Source: Gammaproteobacteria bacterium (GTDB lineage Bacteria; Pseudomonadota; Gammaproteobacteria; Steroidobacterales; Steroidobacteraceae). From it: a stretch of 40,299 bases of DNA. The translations under genes and the position numbers were made by a program. Below the pieces are notes generated by a model that had not been told where the DNA came from, ran no database searches, and saw only the letters and a list, made by a program, of their open reading frames with translations. Positions 24,762 to 33,135 of this stretch are shown here, one piece after another (position 1 is the first letter of the stretch; every line of letters begins with the position of its first letter). The stretch covers positions 1 through 40,299 of the forward strand of contig JAGWPU010000023.1 in the NCBI GenBank assembly GCA_028870355.1, read 5' to 3'.

Positions 24762-25570
24762 GGGGCCGGTACGTCGGCGGCGATCGAATCAGGCGCCCCA
24801 GCGGAATCCTCCGGCCCGCGATCGCGTCGCTCGCGCTGCTGCTGTCGCCGGCCGCCGCCTTTTGCGCGTCGGCTGCGGCGCCGGCGCCGGACGGCTGGAG
24901 CGGCAAGGGCCAGGCCGGCGGCGTGACCTCGCAGGGCAACACGCAATCCACGACGTTCAATGCGGTGCTGGATCTCGCGCTCGTCGCGGGCCCGTGGAAG
25001 CACGCGTTGCACCTCGACGGCCTGTACGGGCGCAATGCGGGCATCACCTCGAGCGAGCGCTGGGGATCCCGGTGGCAGAGCGACTACACGTTCCGACCGG
25101 CGGTGTACGCGTTCGGGATCCTGCGTTACGAGCGGGACCTGTTCAGCGGCTTCGACTATCAGGCGAGCGCGGCCGCCGGCGTCGGCTACCGGATCCTCGA
25201 CACCGACCGGGTGAAGCTCAGCGTGCAGGCGGGGCCCGGGTTTCGACGCGAACAGCCGCAGACCCTCAGCAAGGACGCGGCCGGCGCGGTGATCGCGCGC
25301 AGCCTGGGAACTCCGATGAACAGCGCGATCCTGAGTGCCGGGATCGATTACTCGCAGGTGCTCACCGCCACGACGACCCTGTCGGACAAACTGCTGACCG
25401 AGTCGGGTGGCGGCAACACGCTCGTCACGAACGCGCTGGCGCTCGCGGTCAAGGTGTCGACGCACCTCGCCTTGAGCGTCGGCTACAATCTGCAGAACAA
25501 CAGTTCGCCGCCGCCGGGACTGAAGAAGCTCGACTCGAACGAGACGGTGAACCTGGTGTATTCCTTCTAG
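24758..25570 (+). CDS. DUF481-family outer-membrane protein
   Basis: This is a 270-residue exported beta-barrel protein. A signal peptide spans residues about 1-38, with a hydrophobic IASLALLLSPAAAFCASA. The mature part begins with GWSGKGQAGGVTSQGNTQSTTFN, the DUF481 start, in which a salt-induced outer-membrane protein pattern of alternating beta strands follows to the terminal NLVYSF. ATG 24758 overlaps the MFS stop (ATGA). It is the last gene of the rightward set. Function in the family is poorly known. Its stop uses the same CTAG as the convergent methyltransferase. Confidence 0.88.
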   Translation: MRGRYVGGDRIRRPSGILRPAIASLALLLSPAAAFCASAAAPAPDGWSGKGQAGGVTSQGNTQSTTFNAVLDLALVAGPWKHALHLDGLYGRNAGITSSERWGSRWQSDYTFRPAVYAFGILRYERDLFSGFDYQASAAAGVGYRILDTDRVKLSVQAGPGFRREQPQTLSKDAAGAVIARSLGTPMNSAILSAGIDYSQVLTATTTLSDKLLTESGGGNTLVTNALALAVKVSTHLALSVGYNLQNNSSPPPGLKKLDSNETVNLVYSF

Positions 25571-26655
25571 TCCGGTCGCGTGAACCGGTAGTGCGCGACC
25601 AGCCATTCCTGGCCGTGCGCGTAACCGAAGAGCTCGGCGCACGCCATCCAGAAGATCCGCCAGCGCTGGAACCACAGCGCCGCCCGGTCGCCATACGCGC
25701 GGCGCAGCGTCGCGCGGACCGCCGCGGCGTTCGCATCCTGCCGCTCGAGCCACTGGTTCGCGGTGCGCTGGTAGTGCGTCCCGTCGATGAGCCAGCGCTG
25801 CTCGAGGGCCAGTCGGTCCTGAAAGCGCAGCAGCGTGTCGGCGGCGGGCATCAGGCCACCGGTGAAGAAGTGCCGGCCCATCCAGTTGTCCTCGCCCGCG
25901 GTCTCGAACGGATAGCAGAACGTGCGGTGCGCGAAGACGTGCACGAACAGCTTCCCGCCCGGCCGCAGCCACGCGGCGATCCGCTCCATCAGCGTCGCGT
26001 AGTTGCGCAGGTGCTCGAACATCTCCACCGACACGCAGCGGTCGAACGCGCCCGGGTCGAGCGCGAGCGCGTTCACGTCGGCGGTGATCACCCGCACGTT
26101 CCCGAATCCGCGTTTGCGGCAGACGGTCTCGATGTGCGCGCGCTGACTCTGCGAGTTCGACACCGCGGTGATGCGCGAGTGCGGGAAGCGCTCGGCCATC
26201 CACAGCGTGAGCGATCCCCAGCCGCAGCCGAGTTCGAGGATCGACTGGCCGTCGGCGAGCTCGGCGCGCGCCTCGACCGCGCGCAACATCGCATCCTCCG
26301 CCTCGGCGAGCGTCTCGTCGCCGCGCGGGTACAGCGCGCAGGAATATTTCAGGCGCGAACCCAGGCACTGCTCGAAGAACTCCGCGGGCAGTTCGTAGTG
26401 CTGCTCGTTCGCGGCCGCGGTGTGGATCGCGATCGGGCTGCGCCGCAGCGTCTCGATCAGGCGCTCGGCGCGCTCGCTCTGCGCGGTGAGTCCGCCGCGC
26501 CGCTCCTCGGCGAGCCGGCGCGCGCACAGCCGGCGGATCCCGAAGCGCAGCAGCGCATCGGGCAGCGCGCCGCGTTCGGCGAGTCCGAGCAGGCCGGGAG
26601 CCGGGCGGTCGGCCGCGAGCTCGGCGGTCGGGGAATCGGTGGCGGCGGTGCTCAC
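25567..26655 (-). CDS. SAM-dependent methyltransferase, CFA-synthase superfamily, coclaurine N-methyltransferase-like
   Basis: This is a 362-residue class I methyltransferase. The SAM site is ILELGCGWGSLTLWMAE (about residues 139-155). Other conserved stretches are NEQHYELPAEFFEQCLG, LKYSCALYPRGDETLAEAEDAML, VSVEMFEHLRNY, GKLFVHVFAHRTFCYPFE, NWMGRHFFTGGLMPAADTLL, and a C-terminal AELFGYAHGQEWLVAHYRF. From memory these line up closely with plant coclaurine N-methyltransferases, a branch of the cyclopropane synthase superfamily, more than with E. coli Cfa. The YSCAL cysteine and EMFEH glutamate are kept. The start is GTG 26655, four bases after the DUF1295 stop. It is the last gene of the lipid cluster, so the acceptor is more likely an unsaturated acyl chain or lipid amine than an alkaloid. 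The acceptor is inferred, not shown. Confidence 0.85.
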   Translation of the reverse strand: MSTAATDSPTAELAADRPAPGLLGLAERGALPDALLRFGIRRLCARRLAEERRGGLTAQSERAERLIETLRRSPIAIHTAAANEQHYELPAEFFEQCLGSRLKYSCALYPRGDETLAEAEDAMLRAVEARAELADGQSILELGCGWGSLTLWMAERFPHSRITAVSNSQSQRAHIETVCRKRGFGNVRVITADVNALALDPGAFDRCVSVEMFEHLRNYATLMERIAAWLRPGGKLFVHVFAHRTFCYPFETAGEDNWMGRHFFTGGLMPAADTLLRFQDRLALEQRWLIDGTHYQRTANQWLERQDANAAAVRATLRRAYGDRAALWFQRWRIFWMACAELFGYAHGQEWLVAHYRFTRPD

Positions 26656-26659
26656 GGGG

Positions 26660-27448
26660 TCACTCCTTCTCGGCGCGAATGCGTTTCGGGAACCAGGGGA
26701 TCAGCATCGAGGTGCGGCGCTGGTAATCGGCGTAGTCGCGGCGCGTGCGCAGCGCCTGCGCCTCGGTCCAGGGAATTCCGCTCAGGTAGCGCAGGAACAG
26801 GATCATCACGACCGGCCCGAGCCACGCGAGTCCCGACCGCGGGGAGCCGATCGCGAGCGCGACGTAGGCGAACCAGTGCAGCCATTCGAAGAAGTAATTC
26901 GGATGGCGCGAGTAGCGCCACAGCCCTCGCCGGCAGGTGAGCCCGCGGTGGCGCGGATCGGCGCGAAATGCCGCGAGCTCGGCGTCCGCGACGGACTCGC
27001 CGAGCACCGCGAGGAGTCCGATCCCGGCGCCGGCCGCGAGACCCAGCGGGTGCGCATCGCGGTTCGCGGCGACCGCGACGAACGGCAGGGAGAACAGGGC
27101 GACCACGAACGCCTGCAGCTGAAAGAAGCCGAACCAGCGCCAGGGGGCGTCTCCCCAGTGCGCGCGCAGGTGGCGGTAGCGCCCGTCTTCCGGTTCCCCG
27201 CGCACTCGCCGCCACAGGTGCCAGGCGAGGCGCGCCCCCCAGCCGCCGCCGATCAGCGCGAGCAGCGCGCGGGTCGCGGGCGCGCCGGTGCCTCGTAGCG
27301 CGAGCAGGAGCGCCGCGCCGCCGAGGCACGCGGCCCAGAGCACGTCGACGATGCCGGCGTTGCGCCGGCGCCGTTGCCATGCCCACCCGCCGGTCATCAC
27401 CGCCGCCGCCGCGGCCCAGACGGCGAGCACCTCGATCCCGGGACTCAC
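26660..27448 (-). CDS. DUF1295 membrane protein (steroid 5-alpha-reductase-like)
   Basis: This is a 262-residue protein with about six hydrophobic segments. The C-terminal CRRGLWRYSRHPNYFFEWLHWFAYVALA is the hallmark of DUF1295 and of the steroid 5-alpha-reductase/isoprenylcysteine methyltransferase membrane fold, where RHPNY lines the cofactor site. Reductase activity on an enone or double bond of a lipid is the usual suggestion; not demonstrated here. Start GTG 27448 overlaps the preceding gene's stop by GTGA, so it is translationally coupled within the lipid operon. Confidence 0.87.
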   Translation of the reverse strand: MSPGIEVLAVWAAAAAVMTGGWAWQRRRRNAGIVDVLWAACLGGAALLLALRGTGAPATRALLALIGGGWGARLAWHLWRRVRGEPEDGRYRHLRAHWGDAPWRWFGFFQLQAFVVALFSLPFVAVAANRDAHPLGLAAGAGIGLLAVLGESVADAELAAFRADPRHRGLTCRRGLWRYSRHPNYFFEWLHWFAYVALAIGSPRSGLAWLGPVVMILFLRYLSGIPWTEAQALRTRRDYADYQRRTSMLIPWFPKRIRAEKE

Positions 27449-28728
27449 CGCGGCTCGCCCGCGCGGCGCCCCGGCGTGCCGGGCTTCTCGAACAGCAGAT
27501 GCGCGACGCCGATCGAGCGTTCGCGAAAGCCGGCTTCGCAGTACGCGAGGTAGAACTCCCACAGCCGGATGAAGCGCTCGTCCTTGCCGAGCGCGCGCAC
27601 GTCCGCGCGTCGGGCCGTGAAGCGCTCTCGCCAGGCCTCGAGGGTGCGCGCGTAGGACTCCGCGAAATCCTCGAGCGACCGCAGGCGCAGCTCGCTGGCC
27701 TCGGTCTTCGCCGCGAGGATCGCGTTCAGCGACGGAATGAAGCTCCCCGGAAACACGTAGCGCTTGATGTAGTCGACCGAGCGCAGCGCGAGCTCGTAGC
27801 GGTGGTCCTCGATCGTGATCGCCTGCAGCAGCGCGAGGCCGCCCGGCTTCAGGAGCCTTTCGATCACCCCGAAATAGGTCCCGAGGAACTCGGCGCCGAC
27901 CGCCTCGATCATCTCGATCGACGCGAGCTTGTCGTAGGTGCCGGCGAGGTCCCGGTAGTCGTCGAGACGGACTTCGATCCGGGCGCCGAGGCCGGCGGCG
28001 GCGACCCGTTCGGTCGCGACCGCGTACTGCTCCCGCGAGATCGTCGTCGTGGTCACGCGGCAGCCGTAGTGGCGGGCGGCGTGCAGCGCGAAGCCGCCCC
28101 AGCCGGACCCGATCTCGACCACGTGGTCGTCGGGGCGCAGGTCGAGCCTGCGACACACGGCGTCGAGCTTGCGCGTCGACGCGGCCTCCAGTGTGTCGTC
28201 GGGCCCGTCCCACAGCGCGGAGGAATACATCCGGTCGGCGGACAGGAAGGTCGCGAAGAACTCGTTCCCCAGATCGTAGTGGGCGGCGATGTTGCGCCGG
28301 CTGCCGTCGCGCGAGTTGCGGCGCGTGCCGTTCCACGCGCGCAGCGCGGCGCCGCCGATCCGCGCGAGGCCGGTCTCGAAGCCGTCGAGCAGATCGCGAT
28401 TGCGCAGCATCAGCCGACCGAGAGCGACCAGCGCGCCGCCGCCGTCCGCACCGGGCGCGGCGCAGCGCCACAGCCCGTCGATGTACGCGCCACCCGCGCC
28501 GACGCTGCCGTTCGCGGCGAGCGCGCGATAGAACGCGGGATCTTGCACCTCGATCTCGACGACCGGATCGCCGCCGCGTTCCGCGGCGCCGAACTCGGCC
28601 GTGCCGAGCGCGTCGCGCCAGCGCAGGCGGCCGTGCCGCAGGCCCTCGAGCCGCGCCAGCAGGTGTCGCCGCAGCAGGCGGTCGAGCGCGCCATAGCGGC
28701 TCTGAATCTCGTCGATCACGGTGCTCAT
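27445..28728 (-). CDS. Cyclopropane-fatty-acyl-phospholipid synthase-like methyltransferase
   Basis: This is a 427-residue protein with an N-terminal lipid-binding domain (residues about 1-135) and a SAM domain with [29 protein letters not shown] and [22 protein letters not shown]. Compared with E. coli Cfa as I recall it, the bicarbonate-binding residues differ: the Cys of YSCA is Ser (MYSSALW), the catalytic-region FEH is IEA, and the His of LLHTI is Gln (LLQAI). Such members may transfer a methyl group to an acyl double bond without closing a cyclopropane ring, as in pathways to methylated or furan fatty acids. ATG 28728 overlaps the DUF1365 stop by ATGA. The membrane-associated, lipid-acting role is well supported; the exact product is open. 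Confidence 0.9.
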   Translation of the reverse strand: MSTVIDEIQSRYGALDRLLRRHLLARLEGLRHGRLRWRDALGTAEFGAAERGGDPVVEIEVQDPAFYRALAANGSVGAGGAYIDGLWRCAAPGADGGGALVALGRLMLRNRDLLDGFETGLARIGGAALRAWNGTRRNSRDGSRRNIAAHYDLGNEFFATFLSADRMYSSALWDGPDDTLEAASTRKLDAVCRRLDLRPDDHVVEIGSGWGGFALHAARHYGCRVTTTTISREQYAVATERVAAAGLGARIEVRLDDYRDLAGTYDKLASIEMIEAVGAEFLGTYFGVIERLLKPGGLALLQAITIEDHRYELALRSVDYIKRYVFPGSFIPSLNAILAAKTEASELRLRSLEDFAESYARTLEAWRERFTARRADVRALGKDERFIRLWEFYLAYCEAGFRERSIGVAHLLFEKPGTPGRRAGEPR

Positions 28729-29501
28729 CGGAAACCTCGTTGGCGGGGGTGGTCGTGGACGGGGATGCGCTTCAGCCACAGCCGCAGCGCCTGCCAGTGG
28801 ATCGCGCCGATCACCTGCAGGGTCATCAGCGGGTAGCGCCACAGCACGCGTGCGAGCGCGGCGCCGCCGAGCGGCCGGCGGCGCAGGTCGAGCGTCGCGG
28901 CGAATTCGCGCGTCCCGGCGTTCAGCACGGTCATGCGCACGCGCAGCTCGTCGCCGGGCTCGGTGAAGCGCCAGCGATAGTCGCGCTCCATCCCGATGAA
29001 CGGCGAGACGTGGAAGGTCTTCGGGAACGCCCAGCACCAGAACGGGCCGTCGCTCCGCGCGGCGTCGAGTGGCAGCACGTAGGCGTGCCGCTCCCGCCAG
29101 GGCGTGTTGGTGATCTCGGCGACGATCGCGCGCAGCGTGCGCCGATCGGCGTCGTAACAGTAGTAGAAGCTCACCGGGTTGAACACGTAGCCGGCGTAGC
29201 GCAGGTGCGTCAGCAACCGGACCGGTCCGTCCGGCCGCCGCCCGGTGCGTTGCTCGACGAGGTCCAGGACCGCCGCCTTCAGCGGCCGCGTCGCCGGCCC
29301 CAGGTAGTCGCTGCGACGGAATTCGGCGAGATTGTGCCGGTCGACCGACCACAGACGACGGCCGGCGAACACGTGGTCGATCTCGTCGAGATCGAGGTAG
29401 AGCTGAGCGATCCGGACCGCGAAGCGGTGCGGCCGGGGGACGTCCCGGCGATGCTGCACGCGCCCCTCGTACACGGCGCTCGCGAAGGCGGCCTCGGTCA
29501 T
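28725..29501 (-). CDS. DUF1365 family protein
   Basis: This is a 258-residue protein with typical DUF1365 features: the start [13 protein letters not shown], then [32 protein letters not shown], the core [32 protein letters not shown] and [19 protein letters not shown]. The biochemical function is not established. The family is almost always found beside flavin amine-oxidase-like proteins and CFA-type methyltransferases, as here. It overlaps both neighbours by ATGA, which suggests tightly balanced expression and possibly a complex. Confidence 0.93.
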   Translation of the reverse strand: MTEAAFASAVYEGRVQHRRDVPRPHRFAVRIAQLYLDLDEIDHVFAGRRLWSVDRHNLAEFRRSDYLGPATRPLKAAVLDLVEQRTGRRPDGPVRLLTHLRYAGYVFNPVSFYYCYDADRRTLRAIVAEITNTPWRERHAYVLPLDAARSDGPFWCWAFPKTFHVSPFIGMERDYRWRFTEPGDELRVRMTVLNAGTREFAATLDLRRRPLGGAALARVLWRYPLMTLQVIGAIHWQALRLWLKRIPVHDHPRQRGFR

Positions 29502-30766
29502 GCGGCCGCCGTGATCCGCGGCTCGCCCGGCCGGGCACCGAGCGCGTGCGCGACGTCGACGGCGCTGCGCATCCCGTCCTCGTGGAAGCCCCAGCCCCAG
29601 TAGGCGCCCGCGAACCAGGTGCGGTTCACGCCCTGGATCTCGGCGCGGCGGCGTTGCGCCTCGACCGCGGCCTGCGTGTACACCGGGTGCTGGTACACGG
29701 CCGTGCGCAGGATACGCCGGGGATCGATCGCCTCGCGGCGGTTCAGGGTCACGACGAGCGGCTCGGGCGCATCGAGCGTCTGCAGCAGGTTCATGCAGTA
29801 GCTCACCGTGCACGGCGCGCCGGACGCGCGCGGCACGAACGCGTTCCACGCCGCCCAGGCCTTGCGGGCGCGCGGCAGCACCGACGGATCGGTGTGCAGG
29901 ACCGCCTCGTTCGGCTGGTAACGGATCGCACCGAGGATCTCGCGCTCGGCCCCGCTCGCATCGGCGAGCAGCGCGAGCGCCTGGTCGGCGTGACAGGCGA
30001 GCACCGCGTGGTCGAAGCGCTCCTGTCCCTGCGCGTGCGTCACGAGCACGCCGTCGGCGCCGCGGCGGACGCTACGCACCGCGCAGCGCGACCGCTCGCG
30101 CACCCGCCAGTGCTCGCGCAGCGCGCGCACGTAGCTCGCCGAACCGCCGCGCACCACGCGCCATTCGGGGCGCCCGGTGAGATCGAGCATCTGGTGGTTG
30201 TGCATGAACTGCACGAGGTAGCGTGCCGGGAAATCGAGGATCTGCGTCGGCGGGGAGGACCACAGCGCCGAGGCCATCGGTACGAGGTGATCGTCGCGAA
30301 AAGCGGCGCCGTAGCGGTGCGCCGCGAGGTACTCGCCGAGGGTCGGGCCGCGGTCCTCGCGCTCGAGGAGCGCCGGAGCCTCGCGATAGAAGCGCAGCAG
30401 GTCGCGCACCATGCCGAGGAAGCGTGGCGACAGGAGGTTGCGTCGCTGGCAGAACAGCGTGTCCAGGCGGGTCGCGTTGTACTCGAGCCCGCTCGCCTCG
30501 GCGTGCACCGAGAAGCTCATCGTCGTCGGTTGCGAGGCGACGCCGAGCTCGCGAAGGAACTCGGTGAACAGCGGGTAGTGGCGCGGGCTGAACACGATGA
30601 AGCCGGAGTCGACTGCGTAGTGCCGTCCCTGCAGCTCGATCTCGTGCGTGTGGGTATGTCCGCCGAGATAGTCGTTCGCCTCGAACAACGTGACCTCGTG
30701 CGTGTGCGACAGCCGCCACGCCGACGCGAGCCCCGAGATCCCGGCGCCGATCACCGCGACGCGCAT
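29498..30766 (-). CDS. FAD/NAD(P)-binding amine-oxidase-like protein
   Basis: This is a 422-residue flavoprotein. The N-terminal Rossmann motif [15 protein letters not shown] (residues about 4-18) is followed by the dinucleotide-binding acidic residue in [24 protein letters not shown] and a C-terminal [20 protein letters not shown] motif close the FAD site. Fold-wise it is like amine oxidases and phytoene desaturases; in this neighbourhood such proteins act on fatty acyl chains. No signal peptide. It lies three bases after the desaturase and overlaps DUF1365 by ATGA. Confidence 0.9.
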   Translation of the reverse strand: MRVAVIGAGISGLASAWRLSHTHEVTLFEANDYLGGHTHTHEIELQGRHYAVDSGFIVFSPRHYPLFTEFLRELGVASQPTTMSFSVHAEASGLEYNATRLDTLFCQRRNLLSPRFLGMVRDLLRFYREAPALLEREDRGPTLGEYLAAHRYGAAFRDDHLVPMASALWSSPPTQILDFPARYLVQFMHNHQMLDLTGRPEWRVVRGGSASYVRALREHWRVRERSRCAVRSVRRGADGVLVTHAQGQERFDHAVLACHADQALALLADASGAEREILGAIRYQPNEAVLHTDPSVLPRARKAWAAWNAFVPRASGAPCTVSYCMNLLQTLDAPEPLVVTLNRREAIDPRRILRTAVYQHPVYTQAAVEAQRRRAEIQGVNRTWFAGAYWGWGFHEDGMRSAVDVAHALGARPGEPRITAAA

Positions 30767-30769
30767 GGC

Positions 30770-31738
30770 TCAGGGCCTCGCCCGCGCGAGCACGCGCGCC
30801 GGGAGCGGCCGCAGGTCCCGCACCAGGCCGAGTGCCGCGAGCAGCCGCAGACCGTACCAGGTCAGGTCGATCTCCCACCACAGGAACCCCTGGCGCGCGG
30901 TGCCGGGGAAGTGATGGTGATTGTTGTGCCAGCCCTCGCCGAAGGTGAGCAACGCGAGCCAGAGATTGTTGCGGCTGTCGTCGCGGGTGTCGAACCGGCG
31001 CGACCCGAAGCGATGCGCGAGCGAGTTGATCGTCACGGTCGCGTGGAACAGCACGACCGTGGAGACGAAGAACCCCCAGACCAGCAGTTGCGCGCCGCTC
31101 GTGTGCAGCGCGGGGTCGACGTGCCGCAGCCATGCGCCGAGCGCGACCATCGAGGCCGCGAACAGCACCGGGATCGCGGTGTCGTAGCGGTCGAGCCAGC
31201 GCAGCTCCGGATAGCGCGCGAGGTCCGGCACCCGCGTGAGGTCGGTGCGGAACCCGCGCGGCGTCAGGAACCAGCCGACGTGGCTCCACAGGAAGCCGTG
31301 CACGCGCGGCGAATGCGGATCGACCGGCGTGTCGGCGTGACGGTGGTGGTTGCGGTGGTGCGCGGCCCACCACAGCGGGCCGCGCTGCACGCTGCTCGCG
31401 CCGAGCGCCGCGAACGCGAACTGGATCGGCCGCGCGGCGCGAAACGTCCGGTGGGAGAAGCCGCGGTGGTAGAACGCGGTGATCGCGAACATCCGCAGCG
31501 CGTACGCGGCGGCCGCGACCGCGAGCGCCGTCGGCGAGACCCCGGTCCAGATCGCCCCGAAGCACCCGAGATGCAGCGCGACGAACGGTGCGGCCCGCAG
31601 CCAGTCGATCCGATCGGCACGCGCCGGGTCGAGCGCGTCCTGCGCGCCGCCGGTATCGATCCAGCGTCGCAACGCGCGCCAACGGTCTCGAGCGGATTCG
31701 CGCATCGCGGTCGTCGCGAGCGGTTCGACGTCGATCAT
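30770..31738 (-). CDS. Membrane fatty-acid (acyl-CoA delta-9-type) desaturase
   Basis: This is a 322-residue di-iron desaturase. The three histidine boxes are complete: HRGFSHRTF (about residue 92), HHRNHHRHAD (about 128) and EGWHNNHHHFP (about 268), separated by two pairs of membrane helices. It would introduce a double bond in acyl-CoA or phospholipid chains, which the methyltransferases downstream could then use. ATG 31738 has GAGGGA seven bases upstream; GTG 31741 is one codon before. It is the first gene after the candidate ECF promoter and so the likely head of the five following genes. Confidence 0.93.
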   Translation of the reverse strand: MIDVEPLATTAMRESARDRWRALRRWIDTGGAQDALDPARADRIDWLRAAPFVALHLGCFGAIWTGVSPTALAVAAAAYALRMFAITAFYHRGFSHRTFRAARPIQFAFAALGASSVQRGPLWWAAHHRNHHRHADTPVDPHSPRVHGFLWSHVGWFLTPRGFRTDLTRVPDLARYPELRWLDRYDTAIPVLFAASMVALGAWLRHVDPALHTSGAQLLVWGFFVSTVVLFHATVTINSLAHRFGSRRFDTRDDSRNNLWLALLTFGEGWHNNHHHFPGTARQGFLWWEIDLTWYGLRLLAALGLVRDLRPLPARVLARARP

Positions 31739-31769
31739 CACGGGGTCCCTCGTCGCTTCGATGACGGCT

Positions 31770-31797
31770 TATACGAAGCGAGCGGGCGGACGGATGC
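31770..31797 (-). promoter_or_regulatory. Candidate ECF-sigma promoter upstream of the desaturase
   Basis: Read on the minus strand, GCATCC (31797-31792) and CGTATA (31775-31770) are separated by 16 bases, the spacing and base type of ECF promoters. Transcription would start about 25 bases before ATG 31738. It lies between the anti-sigma stop and the desaturase, so the lipid genes can be driven separately from the regulator pair. No second copy of this pair was found in the window. Confidence 0.55.
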
Positions 31798-31833
31798 ACG
31801 ACGCGCCCCCGCTCGGGCGCGGACCGCAGCGGG

Positions 31834-32574
31834 TCAGGCGGGGCGGGAGGCGGCCGCGGTCGCGGCCCCGATCGCGCCGGTGCCGATCACCGGTCCGGTC
31901 GGCCGGCCGGTCGGCGATCCGCCGACCGGCTCGATCGAGACCGCGAGCGTCGCGGTCGGCCCCAGGCGGGCGACCAGCGACGGCGACAGGGCGATCGTCA
32001 CGGCTGCGGAATCCGAGATCATCCCGACCGGGATCGGTCGACCCGCCTTGGGGACGAGCCAGAGTTCGGGCGCGTGTCCGGGGCTCGAGCGCTGCGGAAC
32101 CCCGGGAATCACGATCATGCGCGACTGGGCGATGTCCATCGTCGCGGTCCAGCCGATCCGGTGGTCCGGTTGCACGATCGTCGCGGCCATGTACGGGATC
32201 GGGGGTGGGGTCGGGCGCTGCAGCAGCAGCGTGAGCAGCACCACCGCCGCGGTCGCCGCGAGGCCCGCCGATCCGAGGCCGAGCCAGTGCCAGAATCGCA
32301 GGTTCTCCCACAACCCCGTGCGCGGCGCGACGCCGGTCCGCTCGTCGAGCCGCAGGCGGCGGCGAATCGCATCCCAGACGCGTTCGGGTGGCTCGACCGG
32401 CGCGATCTCCGCAGCGAGCGGTGCCAGGCGCTGCGACCACGCCGCGATCGCCGCCGCCGCAGCCGGGCGCTCCGCCGATTCGCGCTCGACGGCCGCGCGC
32501 TCGCGGGCGTCGAGGACACCGAGCACGTACTCGGCGTAGCGGACTTCTCGATCGTCGGGCTCCAACGGCATCAT
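31834..32574 (-). CDS. RskA-type membrane anti-sigma factor
   Basis: This is a 246-residue protein. The N-terminal anti-sigma domain has RYAEYVLGVLDARERAAVERE (residues about 11-31), typical for RskA rather than for the zinc ChrR/ZAS type, with no HxxxCxxC. A single membrane helix (about 97-117, LGSAGLAATAAVVLLTLLL) follows, then a periplasmic anti-sigma-K domain (PELWLVPKAGRPIPVGMIS). It should hold the ECF sigma factor at the inner membrane until a signal causes release. ATGATG start at 32574 overlaps the sigma stop by ATGA. Confidence 0.9.
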   Translation of the reverse strand: MMPLEPDDREVRYAEYVLGVLDARERAAVERESAERPAAAAAIAAWSQRLAPLAAEIAPVEPPERVWDAIRRRLRLDERTGVAPRTGLWENLRFWHWLGLGSAGLAATAAVVLLTLLLQRPTPPPIPYMAATIVQPDHRIGWTATMDIAQSRMIVIPGVPQRSSPGHAPELWLVPKAGRPIPVGMISDSAAVTIALSPSLVARLGPTATLAVSIEPVGGSPTGRPTGPVIGTGAIGAATAAASRPA

Positions 32575-33134
32575 CCTGTCTCGAGGCAGCTGCGCAGCTG
32601 GATCAGCGCGCGGCGGATCCAGCTCTTCATCGTTCCGAGCGGCACCTGCAGGCCTGCCGCCAGTTCCATATACGTCGCACCGGAGAAAAAAGCTTCACGG
32701 ACCGAGTTCGCGTGCTTCGGGTCGAGCGCGTCGAGGCAGTCGTGCAGCCGGCGGTAGCCGTCCTGCGCCTCCGCCTCCGCCGAGGGTCCGGGCCGCTCGT
32801 CGACCACGCCCTCGAGGACGCTGGCGTCGTCGAGGGTGGCCTCGCGCCGCTGCCGGAGGCGATCGATCGCCTTGTTGCGGGCGAGCGTGACGAGCCAGGT
32901 CTGCGGCGCGGCGAGCGTGGGATCGAAGCTCGCGGCGCGGCGCCACACGGTCGCGTAGGTTTCCTGCAGGACTTCCTCCGCCTCGCTGCGATCGCGCAGC
33001 ATGCGCAGGCACACGCCGAAGAGCCGTGCCGACGTGAGGCGGTAGAGCGTGCGGAACGCCTTCGCGTCGCCGGCGCCGGTCTCGCCCAGCAGGCGCTCGA
33101 GGGTCTCGCGGTCCTCGGCCGGCATCGGCGACAC
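32571..33134 (-). CDS. ECF-family RNA polymerase sigma factor
   Basis: This is a 187-residue sigma factor with region 2 (LFGVCLRMLRDRSEAEEVLQETYATVWRRAASFD, then TWLVTLARNKAIDRLRQ) and region 4 (VREAFFSGATYMELAAGLQVPLGTMKSWIRRALIQLRSCL). There is no extra C-terminal domain. The type goes with SigK/RskA pairs. GTG 33134 lies one base after the GFA gene stop; ATG 33125 three codons later is an alternative start. Predicted target is the GCATCC-N16-CGTATA site before the desaturase gene. It probably controls the membrane-lipid genes downstream. Confidence 0.93.
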   Translation of the reverse strand: MSPMPAEDRETLERLLGETGAGDAKAFRTLYRLTSARLFGVCLRMLRDRSEAEEVLQETYATVWRRAASFDPTLAAPQTWLVTLARNKAIDRLRQRREATLDDASVLEGVVDERPGPSAEAEAQDGYRRLHDCLDALDPKHANSVREAFFSGATYMELAAGLQVPLGTMKSWIRRALIQLRSCLETG

Positions 33135-33135
33135 G

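Noticed and set aside
27445-28728. Naming the methyltransferase cfa
   Set aside because: Residues used for cyclopropane formation are changed, so the symbol would imply a function that is not supported.
29546-32539. 997-codon plus-strand open frame opposite the flavoprotein and desaturase
   Set aside because: No domain features, and it mirrors codons of recognised minus-strand genes.
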